From the NCBI GenBank assembly GCA_945873095.1, contig CAMCBU010000004.1:81283-145282 (forward strand): a stretch of 64,000 bases of DNA. Direction: 5' to 3'. The stretch's first letter is position 1; the number at the start of each line of letters is the position of its first letter. Both the position numbers and the translations under genes were made by a program. This stretch comes from Klebsiella pneumoniae. GTDB taxonomy: Bacteria; Pseudomonadota; Gammaproteobacteria; Steroidobacterales; Steroidobacteraceae. This document shows positions 8,905 to 16,345 of the stretch, piece after piece. The notes under the pieces are model-generated. The model was not told where the DNA came from, ran no database searches, and saw only the letters and a program-made list of their open reading frames with translations.

Positions 8905-9776
8905 GGCGAGATGCGCGGTACCGACACCGTTCGCGTAAGCCCGTAAGCGAACACGCCCGCTGTCAAAAACATGATGATGCTGTAAACGGCAGCGGGAATC
9001 GACATCTGCGCGTTCTGCAAAACATTGAGCGCGATGAAGATCGCCAGCGTGCCGTTATGGATGCCGATCTCCATCGAGATGGCGATGGACTGACTGCGCT
9101 CCAGTTTCAGTAATCGAGGTAATCCATAACCCACCCCGATACTGAGCAGATTGAACGCAAGGCAAGCACCGCCCACTGCGGCGATGAACCCGGGCAGTCG
9201 ATCCCACTCGGCGCCAATCGCCGCCAGAATCACGGCCAGCAGCACCAATACCGCAAAAATTCGGATCGGCTTTTCCAGTCGGGCGGCCCACAGCGGCCGA
9301 TTAGCGCGCAGCGCCATCCCGATCAGTACCGGCAATACGATGATCATCGCGACCTCGACAATCTTGCGCGTCGGCGGAGGCACGTACTGTTCCTGCCCTA
9401 AGAAATGCGCCAAAGACAAATTGACGATCAGCGGCAAGGTGACGAGTGCCAACGCGCTGTTGATGGCGGTCAGGGTGATATTGAGCGCCACATCACCCTT
9501 GGCAAGATGACTGTAGATGTTGGCGGTCGCTCCGCCCGGTGAGGCGGCCAGCAGCATCAAGCCGACCGACAACTCGGGTGAGAGATCGAACCATTGCGTC
9601 AACGCATAGGCAATGGCGACTAAAACGAGGGTTTGTGTCGCAAGACCAATCAGCACCGCTCTCGGGTAGCGAACGATGCGCTTGAAGTCGTCCGTCGTCA
9701 GCGACAGCCCCAAGCCCAACATGACGATGCCGAGCGCCAACGGCAACAGCAGATTCGTAACGACGGAACTTTCCAT
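8901..9776 (-). CDS. Bile acid:sodium symporter (SBF/BASS) family transporter
   Basis: A 291-residue inner-membrane protein with about nine hydrophobic segments. AASPGGATANIYSHLAKGD, with its SPGG(A)xSN-like signature, is diagnostic of the SBF/BASS family. Members move organic acids with Na+; here the operon context suggests kynurenine, anthranilate or another aromatic acid, but that is inference. I chose the ATG at 9776 because the upstream extension to 9869 is charged and lacks membrane character. This is the first gene of the operon, with a 160-base gap to the divergent propeller gene. Confidence 0.85.
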   Translation of the reverse strand: MESSVVTNLLLPLALGIVMLGLGLSLTTDDFKRIVRYPRAVLIGLATQTLVLVAIAYALTQWFDLSPELSVGLMLLAASPGGATANIYSHLAKGDVALNITLTAINSALALVTLPLIVNLSLAHFLGQEQYVPPPTRKIVEVAMIIVLPVLIGMALRANRPLWAARLEKPIRIFAVLVLLAVILAAIGAEWDRLPGFIAAVGGACLAFNLLSIGVGYGLPRLLKLERSQSIAISMEIGIHNGTLAIFIALNVLQNAQMSIPAAVYSIIMFLTAGVFAYGLTRTVSVPRISP

Positions 9777-9936
9777 GGGCACGCATCTTAGGCGGGATTC
9801 GGTAGATTGAGTCATTTTTGAGCGATCGCCCGCCGGTCGAGGGCAGGCTAGCGCCTCCCCGTTTGTCAAAACTTGACTTGTTCAGCGCCGTGCTTCGCGG
9901 TAAATGTGAGTACAGAAGATCGGGGTAAAGAGATTC

Positions 9937-12687
9937 ATGGCGGCAAGTGAAATGGGATGGCCGAGAAAATGGCTCGCTCCGGCCTTGGTCAGCTTGCTCT
10001 CAGCTTGCGGGGGCGGTGGCGGGTCCGACTCGCGATCCAACACGACGGCACCCACCGTCACCGCGCCCGTGCAGACGCCAACCTCGCCCATCGAGGCGAG
10101 TCAAGGAGCGCTCCTGCAGAATCCCGTGTTTCAGTGTGGCAGCTCCACCGACACGCTGACGGCAGACTCTGCGCCAACGAGCGTCACCGTTTTCGAAAGC
10201 GGTCCGGTGCGGCCACTCGCGCTGTCGGCTGACGGTCAACGACTGTACGTCGTCAACGGACCGGCCGCTTGTCTCGAAGTCTATGCCGTCAACGGCGATT
10301 CACTCAGTTTACTCAGCAGCGTCAGCGTCGGCCTTGAGCCGGTTTCGATCGCCGAGCGAACGTCTAACGAACTGTGGGTCGTCAATCATCTCTCCGATTC
10401 CGTCAGCGTGGTTCGCCTCGACGGGACGCCACGCGTGTTGCGTACGCTGCAGGTTGGCGACGAACCACGCGATATCGTGTTCGCCGGTAGCAATCGCACT
10501 CGGGCCTTCATCAGTGCTGCAAATCGGGGACAAAACCGCCCGGGTTTCACCTCCGCCTCCTTGACGACACCCGGGAGCGGTCGCGCCGACGTTTGGATTT
10601 TTGATGCCACTCAGCTTGACGATTCTTTGACCGGCAAACCGTTGAACATCGTCACGCTGCCCGCCGAGGTACCGCGTGCGTTGGCTGTCAGTGGCGATGG
10701 CCGCACGGTTTACGCGGCGGCGTTCATGTCGGGAAATCGAACGACGGTGCTGCATCGCGATGGCTTGAACACGCCCAAGCCCGGTTTGACGACCAGCACC
10801 GACGGTGTGCAAGCCCCCGCCACCGGTATGATCGTTCGCTACGACGGTGCGGCTTGGCGTGACGAGGCCCGCGCCGACTGGTCGAGCCAAATCAAATTCA
10901 GTCTGCCGGACGAAGATGTCTTTGCCATTGACGCAGCCGCAACGACTCCGGCCATCACTGCACGCTTTGCCAGCGTCGGTACGACGCTCTTCAACATGGT
11001 TGTCGGTACCGACGGACGCATCTTCGTCAGCAATACCGAGGCCTTCAACGAAGTTCGGTTCGAGGGCAGTGGCCGTCGGGGTAACAGCACGGTCCGAGGG
11101 CGTATCGCGGAGAGCCGAATATCGGTGATTTCTGCTGCATCGGGAACTGTCAACGCGGTCCACCTGAATCGTCATGTCGATTTCAACCTGCCGCAAGGCG
11201 CGAGCGTCTCAGCCGCCGAGAAAGCGCGCTCACTCGCGCAGCCGACTGCGATGGTTTTGAGCGACAGCGGCGACACGCTCTTTACGGCCGCCTTCGGATC
11301 AGCCAAGGTCGCTGCACTTCCCACGGCAGCATTGATCTCGGGTTCGTACACGGCGGACGCATCGCGACACATCGATGTTCCAGCCGGCCCAGCCGGACTC
11401 GCAATCAACAGCGCGGGATCGCGCCTGTTCGTGTATTCGCGTATCGCTCACGCCGTCAGCGTCATTGATGTTCCCAACCGGACGCTGTTGTCGAGTCGAT
11501 CTTTGTTCTCCCCCGAGAGCACGGCTGTCAAAGAGGGTCGTCGATTCCTCTACGACGCCAGTTTGACTTCCGCTAACGGCACCGTTTCGTGCGCTAGTTG
11601 CCATGTATTTGGTGATCTCGATCATCTTGCATGGGACCTCGGCAATCCCGACGAGCGGATGCAGAACAATCCCAACGCCTATCTTCCGCTCAGCCCGAGA
11701 ACAACGCCGCGCTTTCATCCACTCAAAGGACCGATGACGACGCAAACCTTACGCGGCATGAAAGGTAACGGACCGATGCATTGGCGAGGCGATCGAACGG
11801 GAACGTCGCGCTCCCTCGTGCGTGGTGCGACCGAATCGTTGGAAGAAGCAGCGTTCAAGGAATTCAATAGCGCGTTCGTAGCCCTCCTCGGACGCGAAAC
11901 CGTGCTGCCGGCAACTCAGATGCAAGCCTTCACCGATTTCGTGATGCAACTCGCCATGCCTCCCAACCCCGTCAGGGCGCTCGACAACTCTTTGAGTGAC
12001 CAAGAATCGGCAGGCCGTACTTTCTACATGAATTTCCCATCCACGCTGCTCGGCTCCTGCGATAACTGTCATCGTCTTCGGCCGCTAGAGGGGCAGTTCG
12101 GCACCAATGGACTGATGACCTTCGAGGGCGGACGAATTACCGAGAACTTCAAGATTCCACAGCTGCGTAACATGTACACCAAAGTTGGCATGTTCGGCTT
12201 CAGTGGTGACACCGGCGCAGCGACCGGAGCGCAGATTCGCGGCTTCGGGTTCAGTCACGATGGCGCGGTCGACACTCTCGAAAACTTTCTCCGTGATCCG
12301 GTTTTCATCTTCCCTCCACCGGCTGACGTAACCCGTCGACAAGTCGCCGCATTCGTCCTCGCTTTCGATTCGGATTTTTTGCCGATCATCGGCCAGCAGG
12401 TTACGTGGCGCCCGGGGGCGAGCAGCGCGATCGAGGATCGACTCTCGCTGCTACGCACTCAGGCGCAGACGAGAACGCCTCGGGCGTCTTGCGACTTGGT
12501 GGCACGAATCACCGCCAATGGCGTAGCGCATAGCGCCTTGCTGCAGCCCGATGGCAACTGGGCGCTCCGAAGCGGCGGCACACGCAGCGAGTCGCAACTC
12601 AAAGAATTGGCCAGTGTCACGCAGCCGATCACCTTCACCTGCTTACCACCGGGAACCGGCCAACGTGCCGCACTCGATCGAACATGA
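9937..12687 (+). CDS. Exported beta-propeller / di-haem cytochrome c lipoprotein
   Basis: A 916-residue cell-envelope protein. The N-terminus carries a lipoprotein-type signal (LVSLLSACGGGGG) with the lipidation Cys followed by a Gly-rich linker. The first half has repeated YVTN/LGV-like strands (LALSADGQRLYVVNG, LAVSGDGRTVYAAAF, LAINSAGSRLFVYSR) forming a beta-propeller. The second half has two haem c motifs, CASCH near residue 551 and CDNCH near 708, in a context like di-haem peroxidase/MauG-type proteins (LRGMKGNGPMHWRGDRTG). It may be a periplasmic electron-transfer or oxidising enzyme; the substrate is unknown. It is transcribed divergently from the kynurenine operon. Confidence 0.85.
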   Translation: MAASEMGWPRKWLAPALVSLLSACGGGGGSDSRSNTTAPTVTAPVQTPTSPIEASQGALLQNPVFQCGSSTDTLTADSAPTSVTVFESGPVRPLALSADGQRLYVVNGPAACLEVYAVNGDSLSLLSSVSVGLEPVSIAERTSNELWVVNHLSDSVSVVRLDGTPRVLRTLQVGDEPRDIVFAGSNRTRAFISAANRGQNRPGFTSASLTTPGSGRADVWIFDATQLDDSLTGKPLNIVTLPAEVPRALAVSGDGRTVYAAAFMSGNRTTVLHRDGLNTPKPGLTTSTDGVQAPATGMIVRYDGAAWRDEARADWSSQIKFSLPDEDVFAIDAAATTPAITARFASVGTTLFNMVVGTDGRIFVSNTEAFNEVRFEGSGRRGNSTVRGRIAESRISVISAASGTVNAVHLNRHVDFNLPQGASVSAAEKARSLAQPTAMVLSDSGDTLFTAAFGSAKVAALPTAALISGSYTADASRHIDVPAGPAGLAINSAGSRLFVYSRIAHAVSVIDVPNRTLLSSRSLFSPESTAVKEGRRFLYDASLTSANGTVSCASCHVFGDLDHLAWDLGNPDERMQNNPNAYLPLSPRTTPRFHPLKGPMTTQTLRGMKGNGPMHWRGDRTGTSRSLVRGATESLEEAAFKEFNSAFVALLGRETVLPATQMQAFTDFVMQLAMPPNPVRALDNSLSDQESAGRTFYMNFPSTLLGSCDNCHRLRPLEGQFGTNGLMTFEGGRITENFKIPQLRNMYTKVGMFGFSGDTGAATGAQIRGFGFSHDGAVDTLENFLRDPVFIFPPPADVTRRQVAAFVLAFDSDFLPIIGQQVTWRPGASSAIEDRLSLLRTQAQTRTPRASCDLVARITANGVAHSALLQPDGNWALRSGGTRSESQLKELASVTQPITFTCLPPGTGQRAALDRT

Positions 12688-12739
12688 GCCGGCTCTCGCC
12701 ACCGTCAACGAGAAGCCGTCTTTCGGTCACAATCACGGC

Positions 12740-13126
12740 ATGACGAAGACCGATTCCTCAGACGCCGATACGCTGGTCGTGATGTACGACGGCGCGTGCC
12801 CATTGTGTCGACGCGAAATCGGTGTTTATCGTCACTTGGCACCGGTACAGCCGGTCGAGTTTTGCGATGTCAGTGGACCTGCGGTGCCGCTACCAGTAGA
12901 GCTGACCCGCGAGCAAGCCCTTGCTCGATTTCATGTCCAACATGCCGACGGTCGCATCGAAAGTGGAGCGCGCGCGTTCATCGCCCTATGGGAACGGTTG
13001 CCGTATTGGCGCTGGCTCGCGAAATTCGCCCGCTTGCCCGGCGTCGCAGCGCTGATGGAGATCGCGTACCGGGGCTTCTTGCGAGTCCGACCGGCAATAC
13101 AGCGCTGGGCTGGCAGACGAGCGTGA
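12740..13126 (+). CDS. DCC-family thiol-disulfide oxidoreductase (DUF393)
   Basis: A 128-residue protein with the family signature YDGACPLCRREI, whose CPLC pair (residues 20 and 23) forms the thioredoxin-like active site, and the conserved C-terminal pattern (GARAFIALWERLPYWRWLA). The physiological partner is unknown. I chose the ATG at 12740, three residues before the DSSD segment; the longer frame from 12551 overlaps the preceding gene and is not conserved in character. The gene lies 52 bases after the cytochrome gene and could share its transcript. Confidence 0.85.
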   Translation: MTKTDSSDADTLVVMYDGACPLCRREIGVYRHLAPVQPVEFCDVSGPAVPLPVELTREQALARFHVQHADGRIESGARAFIALWERLPYWRWLAKFARLPGVAALMEIAYRGFLRVRPAIQRWAGRRA

Positions 13127-13151
13127 CCCGTGCGAATAAACGGGCGTCGAA

Positions 13152-13475
13152 CTAACCGGCGACTCGTTTCGCGAAGACGCGAGTGAAGTTTTTTTCCTGC
13201 GCAACCTTCACAGCCTCTCGAAGGATCTCGTTCTCCCGGGTTTTCCTGTCCAAGACCCGCTCGAGTTCCCGGATGCGCGTCTCGAGAACTTTGACCTCCG
13301 AGGACCCGACGACTTCTTCATCGACCCGGACCGCCTCCTTCCCACCCTCGGCCATGCGCCGTCTCCAGTGAAACAACAGGGAGGGAGAAATACCATGCTG
13401 CCGAGCCACATAGGAAATCGTGATCCCGGGACGAGATGCGGGCTGCTCCAGTGAACATGCAAGTAGTTCGACCAT
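13152..13475 (-). pseudogene. Remnant orfA of an IS3-family (IS2-group) insertion sequence
   Basis: This 107-residue frame resembles the InsC/orfA repressor-transposase of IS2: an HTH segment (SYVARQHGISPSLLFHWRRRM) followed by a leucine-zipper coiled coil with KTRENEILREAV. No orfB (DDE catalytic part) follows at lower coordinates, where the DCC gene ends 25 bases away. The element is therefore a non-autonomous fragment. It sits exactly where ordinary chromosome gives way to mobile DNA. Confidence 0.75.
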
Positions 13476-13635
13476 GGTGGGTCGCGGGAAGCTTCTCGCA
13501 GCTCAAAATTTAGATGCGTTTTATGTTGCGACCCGTCAACCGGAGAAGGCGGGGCGGTTTCGGCAGCTCGCCCGCCAGCCGTAAAGTTGTCGGAGACAGA
13601 TCCGACAGTGGCTCGATAAAGTCTGGCTTAGTGAA

Positions 13636-13681
13636 TGGTGGCCGGAGTCGGAATCGAACCAACGACACGCGGATTTTCAAA
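13636..13681 (-). repeat. Displaced 3' half of tRNA-Phe (attachment-site scar)
   Basis: Read on the minus strand this is the anticodon loop (TTGAAAATC), variable loop, T arm (GGTTCGATTCC) and acceptor strand of a tRNA-Phe ending in CCA. The D arm and 5' acceptor strand are absent: upstream sequence does not continue as a tRNA. Integrating elements that use tRNA genes leave such a 3' duplicate at one end, so I read this as an att site with its element extending towards higher coordinates. The intact tRNA-Phe is not in the window. Confidence 0.75.
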
Positions 13682-14344
13682 GTCTCATCGCCAATTAATA
13701 CGTAAATATTTCAATAACTTATATCGTCGGAATCGTGGTGCGACACAGGTGCGACAAGCGTCAATTTTTATTTTTGACGGGGCTTTTCAAGCGCTAGCAC
13801 GCCGTAATTTCGAGGTCGAATGTCGTTTAAACGACAACTGGTCTTTGATCGAAAGCAGTACAGTCGACGCCTCAGGGGTCGTGGAATCACCGTCTGCCCC
13901 TGACCGATAAGCACATCGCCCTCCCTGGGCTTATGAATGATCTCCTCGGTCGCCTATCTCTGCTGCTCCATCGCCCCAGTCTCCCGGCCCAGTTACTAAC
14001 ATTAAACCTGGGCCAACAATACCGGGTCATGTCACAAGCAACAGCCAACTAGCGGCGAACTAACTCGTCAAGCAATCGCACTCCGAAGCCGACAGCCGCC
14101 CCATGCCTCGTTCGGCCACTGCAATCGCCGCCGCCCAGTTCTCGGGCCTCTACAGGCCTTACTGACGGCGTTTAAAATTCCTATGCACGCTGGATCCGCC
14201 CCAATTTATCCTCCGTGCAAACCCGAAACGGCGAATGCCATCGCTTCAAGCAATACTAAGGTAGCGCCAGATAGACGACCGCGCCGGGACTTTCGCCGCA
14301 TCCTTGGGTAACGCCTTGCTGCACGCCAGATCTGGAGAACCGAC
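13682..14344. other. Intergenic stretch, old element end
   Basis: No convincing gene. Just inside the tRNA-Phe scar are two copies of GGTGCGACA (around 13738 and 13750), which look like integrase arm sites. It also holds one copy of the 16-bp palindrome (13821-13836). The remainder up to the TerC gene shows no recognisable structure. Confidence 0.5.
13821..13836. repeat. Palindrome TGTCGTTTAAACGACA, copy 1
   Basis: A perfect 16-bp palindrome in non-coding DNA inside the remnant next to the tRNA-Phe scar. It is preceded by GAA, as are the copies at 15557 and 18687. A dimeric DNA-binding protein would be the simplest reader of such a site; no function is shown. Confidence 0.7.
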
Positions 14345-15133
14345 ATGATCGAATACCTCACGCAGCTCGCCGCCGACCCGGCGGCCTGGGCCGCCCTCGT
14401 CACGCTGATCACCATGGAAGTGGTGCTGGGGATCGACAATCTGATCTTCATCTCGGTCCTGACGAACAAGCTTCCCGTCGAACAACGCGAGCGGGCACGA
14501 AGGATTGGGATCGGCTGCGCCCTGGGGATGCGCCTTGTTCTTCTTGGCACGATTGCCATCATCGTCCAGCTCACCGAGCCGGTCATTGAAGTTTTCGGCC
14601 AGGGTCTCTCGTGGCGCGACCTGATCCTGATCGCCGGCGGCCTGTTCCTCGTCTGGAAGGCGACAAAGGAAATCCATCACAACGTAGACCCGACCCCAAA
14701 CCCGGACATGTTCAACACCCGGGCCGCGTCCATCGGCTTTTCCGCCGCCGTCGCCCAGATCCTGATCCTCGATCTCGTCTTCTCGGTGGACAGCATCATC
14801 ACCGCCGTCGGCATGACCGAGCATGTCCCCATCATGGTCATCGCGGTCCTCGTCACGGTGGCCGTGATGCTGGCCGCCGCCAACCCTCTCGCTAACTTCA
14901 TCAGTGCCAACCCCACGATCATCATGCTGGCCCTCGCCTTCCTGTTGATGATCGGAACCACGCTGATTGCCGAGGGCTTCGGGGTCCATGTGCCAAAAGG
15001 GTACATCTACGCCGCCATGGCCTTCTCGGCAATAGTCGAGACTCTCAACATGATGGCCCGCAACAGGGCGAGGAAGAAGGCTGCCCTCGCCGCCGCGGGC
15101 GTGGAGCCCGACAGAGGAACTTCCTCGCATTGA
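14345..15133 (+). CDS. TerC-family integral membrane protein
   Basis: A 262-residue protein with about seven membrane helices. TerC-family signatures are visible: [14 protein letters not shown] near the start and [17 protein letters not shown] in the middle, both with the conserved acidic residue in a membrane helix. Members are linked to manganese export and to tellurite resistance; which applies here is unknown. No tellurite genes accompany it, and I see no yybP-ykoY riboswitch upstream. The ATG at 14345 follows GGAGAACCGAC. It lies between the two tRNA-derived scars, so it may be cargo of the older element. Confidence 0.88.
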   Translation: MIEYLTQLAADPAAWAALVTLITMEVVLGIDNLIFISVLTNKLPVEQRERARRIGIGCALGMRLVLLGTIAIIVQLTEPVIEVFGQGLSWRDLILIAGGLFLVWKATKEIHHNVDPTPNPDMFNTRAASIGFSAAVAQILILDLVFSVDSIITAVGMTEHVPIMVIAVLVTVAVMLAAANPLANFISANPTIIMLALAFLLMIGTTLIAEGFGVHVPKGYIYAAMAFSAIVETLNMMARNRARKKAALAAAGVEPDRGTSSH

Positions 15134-15262
15134 AGTCATCGCCTTGAGCGTTTGCGTGGCGGGGCTCTGGCTCTACAGTCGAAAAGGTCGGAGTAGCAGC
15201 AGAGCATTGGTGCAGGGATAGGCACAGCGGACAGCGTGTGAGCACTGCTGGCAGATCTGGAC

Positions 15263-15304
15263 TGGGCCCGCTTGGATTCGAACCAAGGACCAAGGGATTA
15301 TGAG
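15263..15304 (-). repeat. tRNA-Ile(CAU) 3' part, attachment site 1
   Basis: On the minus strand these 42 bases read from the anticodon loop (CTCATAATCCC) through the T arm (GGTTCGAATCC) to the discriminator A of a tRNA-Ile(CAU). There is no 5' half. The anticodon loop is uninterrupted here, unlike the complete gene at 46766. The acceptor strand reads CGGGCCC, one base different from the complete gene (CAGGCCC). It is the outer end of the 3.1 kb element. Confidence 0.85.
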
Positions 15305-15556
15305 AAGACAGGACTAACTCAATCCCATTGGCCATCAATCACTTACGCACTCCGAAATTCCGTGTGTAAGAGAATGTGTATGTAACAATCGTGTTTTTGA
15401 CAAGTTTTTCAGGGGTTTTGACACTTTTCAATTCTACGCCGAACAACAGCCCTCCTATTTCGAGGTAACAGATAAACAGTTTTCTTTGAGCGATAAAAGA
15501 GTCGTCAAAAACGAGGGGTGACGAACCTACTCAGTCGCTGCGTTGAGCATCACGAA

Positions 15557-15572
15557 TGTCGTTTAAACGACA
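15557..15572. repeat. Palindrome TGTCGTTTAAACGACA, copy 2
   Basis: A perfect copy that closes element end repeat A, about 290 bases inside the attachment site and 23 bases from copy 3. The same position relative to the att site is seen at 18687. Confidence 0.75.
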
Positions 15573-15590
15573 TCGCGTCGACTGTTGTAT

Positions 15591-16037
15591 CTACTGTCGT
15601 TTAACCGACAAGCTCACTCGGGATAACATCTCTTCGATGATGGGCAGATTTGTGGCACGAAAGTCAGCTGGGCGTTCATCCATGCATCCAATTAGGCCCT
15701 GACTCAGTGCCTCGGCGGCACCGGGACTCCAGGGAACGAGATCATGCCCCATCGCTAGCGCAGCGAAGTAGGTCAAAAACTGTATCGCATGCTCGAGCTC
15801 GTTGACTCGATGATTTAGAAAGTATTGATCGAAGGATTTCTTCAGTGACGCCAGAGACGCCCAGGCTTGCGCGCCTTCGGGATCATATCTGCGCTCCCAA
15901 CGGCTGAGGGCCGAAAGCGACTTCCCGAGGTGGTAATAGGCGGCTGAGCCCTCTGCGGCTTGCCTCGCAAAGGCGCAGGTCCGTCCAAGATCGAGGATTG
16001 CCGCCAAAGGAACGTCTCCCTGTTCCCGAGGGTCCAT
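15591..16037 (-). CDS. Hypothetical protein of the 3.1 kb element
   Basis: A 148-residue, mostly helical soluble protein without signal peptide or recognised family. Visible features are an Ala/Leu-rich helical core (HLGKSLSALSRWERRYD) and a C-terminal LSVKRQ. The last codons overlap a near-perfect copy of the 16-bp palindrome. It is divergent from the PDZ-membrane gene; the 308 bases between them (16038-16345) hold no gene and must carry both promoters. Confidence 0.55.
   Translation of the reverse strand: MDPREQGDVPLAAILDLGRTCAFARQAAEGSAAYYHLGKSLSALSRWERRYDPEGAQAWASLASLKKSFDQYFLNHRVNELEHAIQFLTYFAALAMGHDLVPWSPGAAEALSQGLIGCMDERPADFRATNLPIIEEMLSRVSLSVKRQ
15595..15610. repeat. Palindrome copy 3 (one mismatch)
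   Basis: TGTCGTTTAACCGACA, differing from the consensus by one base. It overlaps the 3' codons of the 148-residue hypothetical gene and lies 22 bases after copy 2, so two sites are stacked at this gene end. Confidence 0.65.
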
Positions 16038-16345
16038 AGTCCCATATGGCAGTCAGTACAGCCACTTATTTCCGTCGGCTACCGGGTGTAGTCACGGCGC
16101 GTACTGTCCTAACAAGGACCTGGAAATGACGGCTTAGACGCTAAGCGGCGCCTGGTCGTTCACTTAGGAACTCCGCCTTATCAGTAGTCCGACGACGTAC
16201 GATGTGGATGTAATACCGAACAACGATTGATACGGTATTAAGATCTGGCGATGACTATTCTCGAAGGCGTCCACCCGCAGGCGCCATTCGACCAAGGTCG
16301 TTATTCGCTGTGGCGGGATAAGGTGCCTGCGAACCGGGGTTTGAA

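Larger units (their letters stand above)
15263..15572. repeat. Element end repeat, copy A
   Basis: About 310 bp nearly identical in layout to 18390-18702. Shared blocks after the tRNA part are AAGACAGGAC, TTACGCACTCC, GTGTGTAAG (15362-15370), ATGTGTATGTAAC, CGTGTTTTTGAC, TTTTCTTTGAGCGATAAA, and a final TGTCGTTTAAACGACA. The GTGTGTAAG motifs are candidate arm sites for the integrase. The repeat orientation shows that the element body lies to the right. Confidence 0.8.

Noticed and set aside
10309..11196. Minus-strand 295-codon frame inside the propeller-cytochrome gene
   Set aside because: Antisense shadow; the plus-strand protein has clear propeller repeats here.
13635..13910. Plus-strand 91-codon frame starting in the tRNA-Phe fragment
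   Set aside because: The start reads the antisense tRNA (GVGIEPTTRGFS is a common false translation of tRNA ends); there is no ribosome-binding site and no plausible protein.
14160..14344. yybP-ykoY manganese riboswitch upstream of the TerC gene
   Set aside because: The conserved core of that riboswitch could not be found.
15045..15338. Minus-strand 97-codon frame across the first tRNA-Ile att copy
   Set aside because: It reads the tRNA-derived repeat and overlaps the 3' end of the TerC gene.
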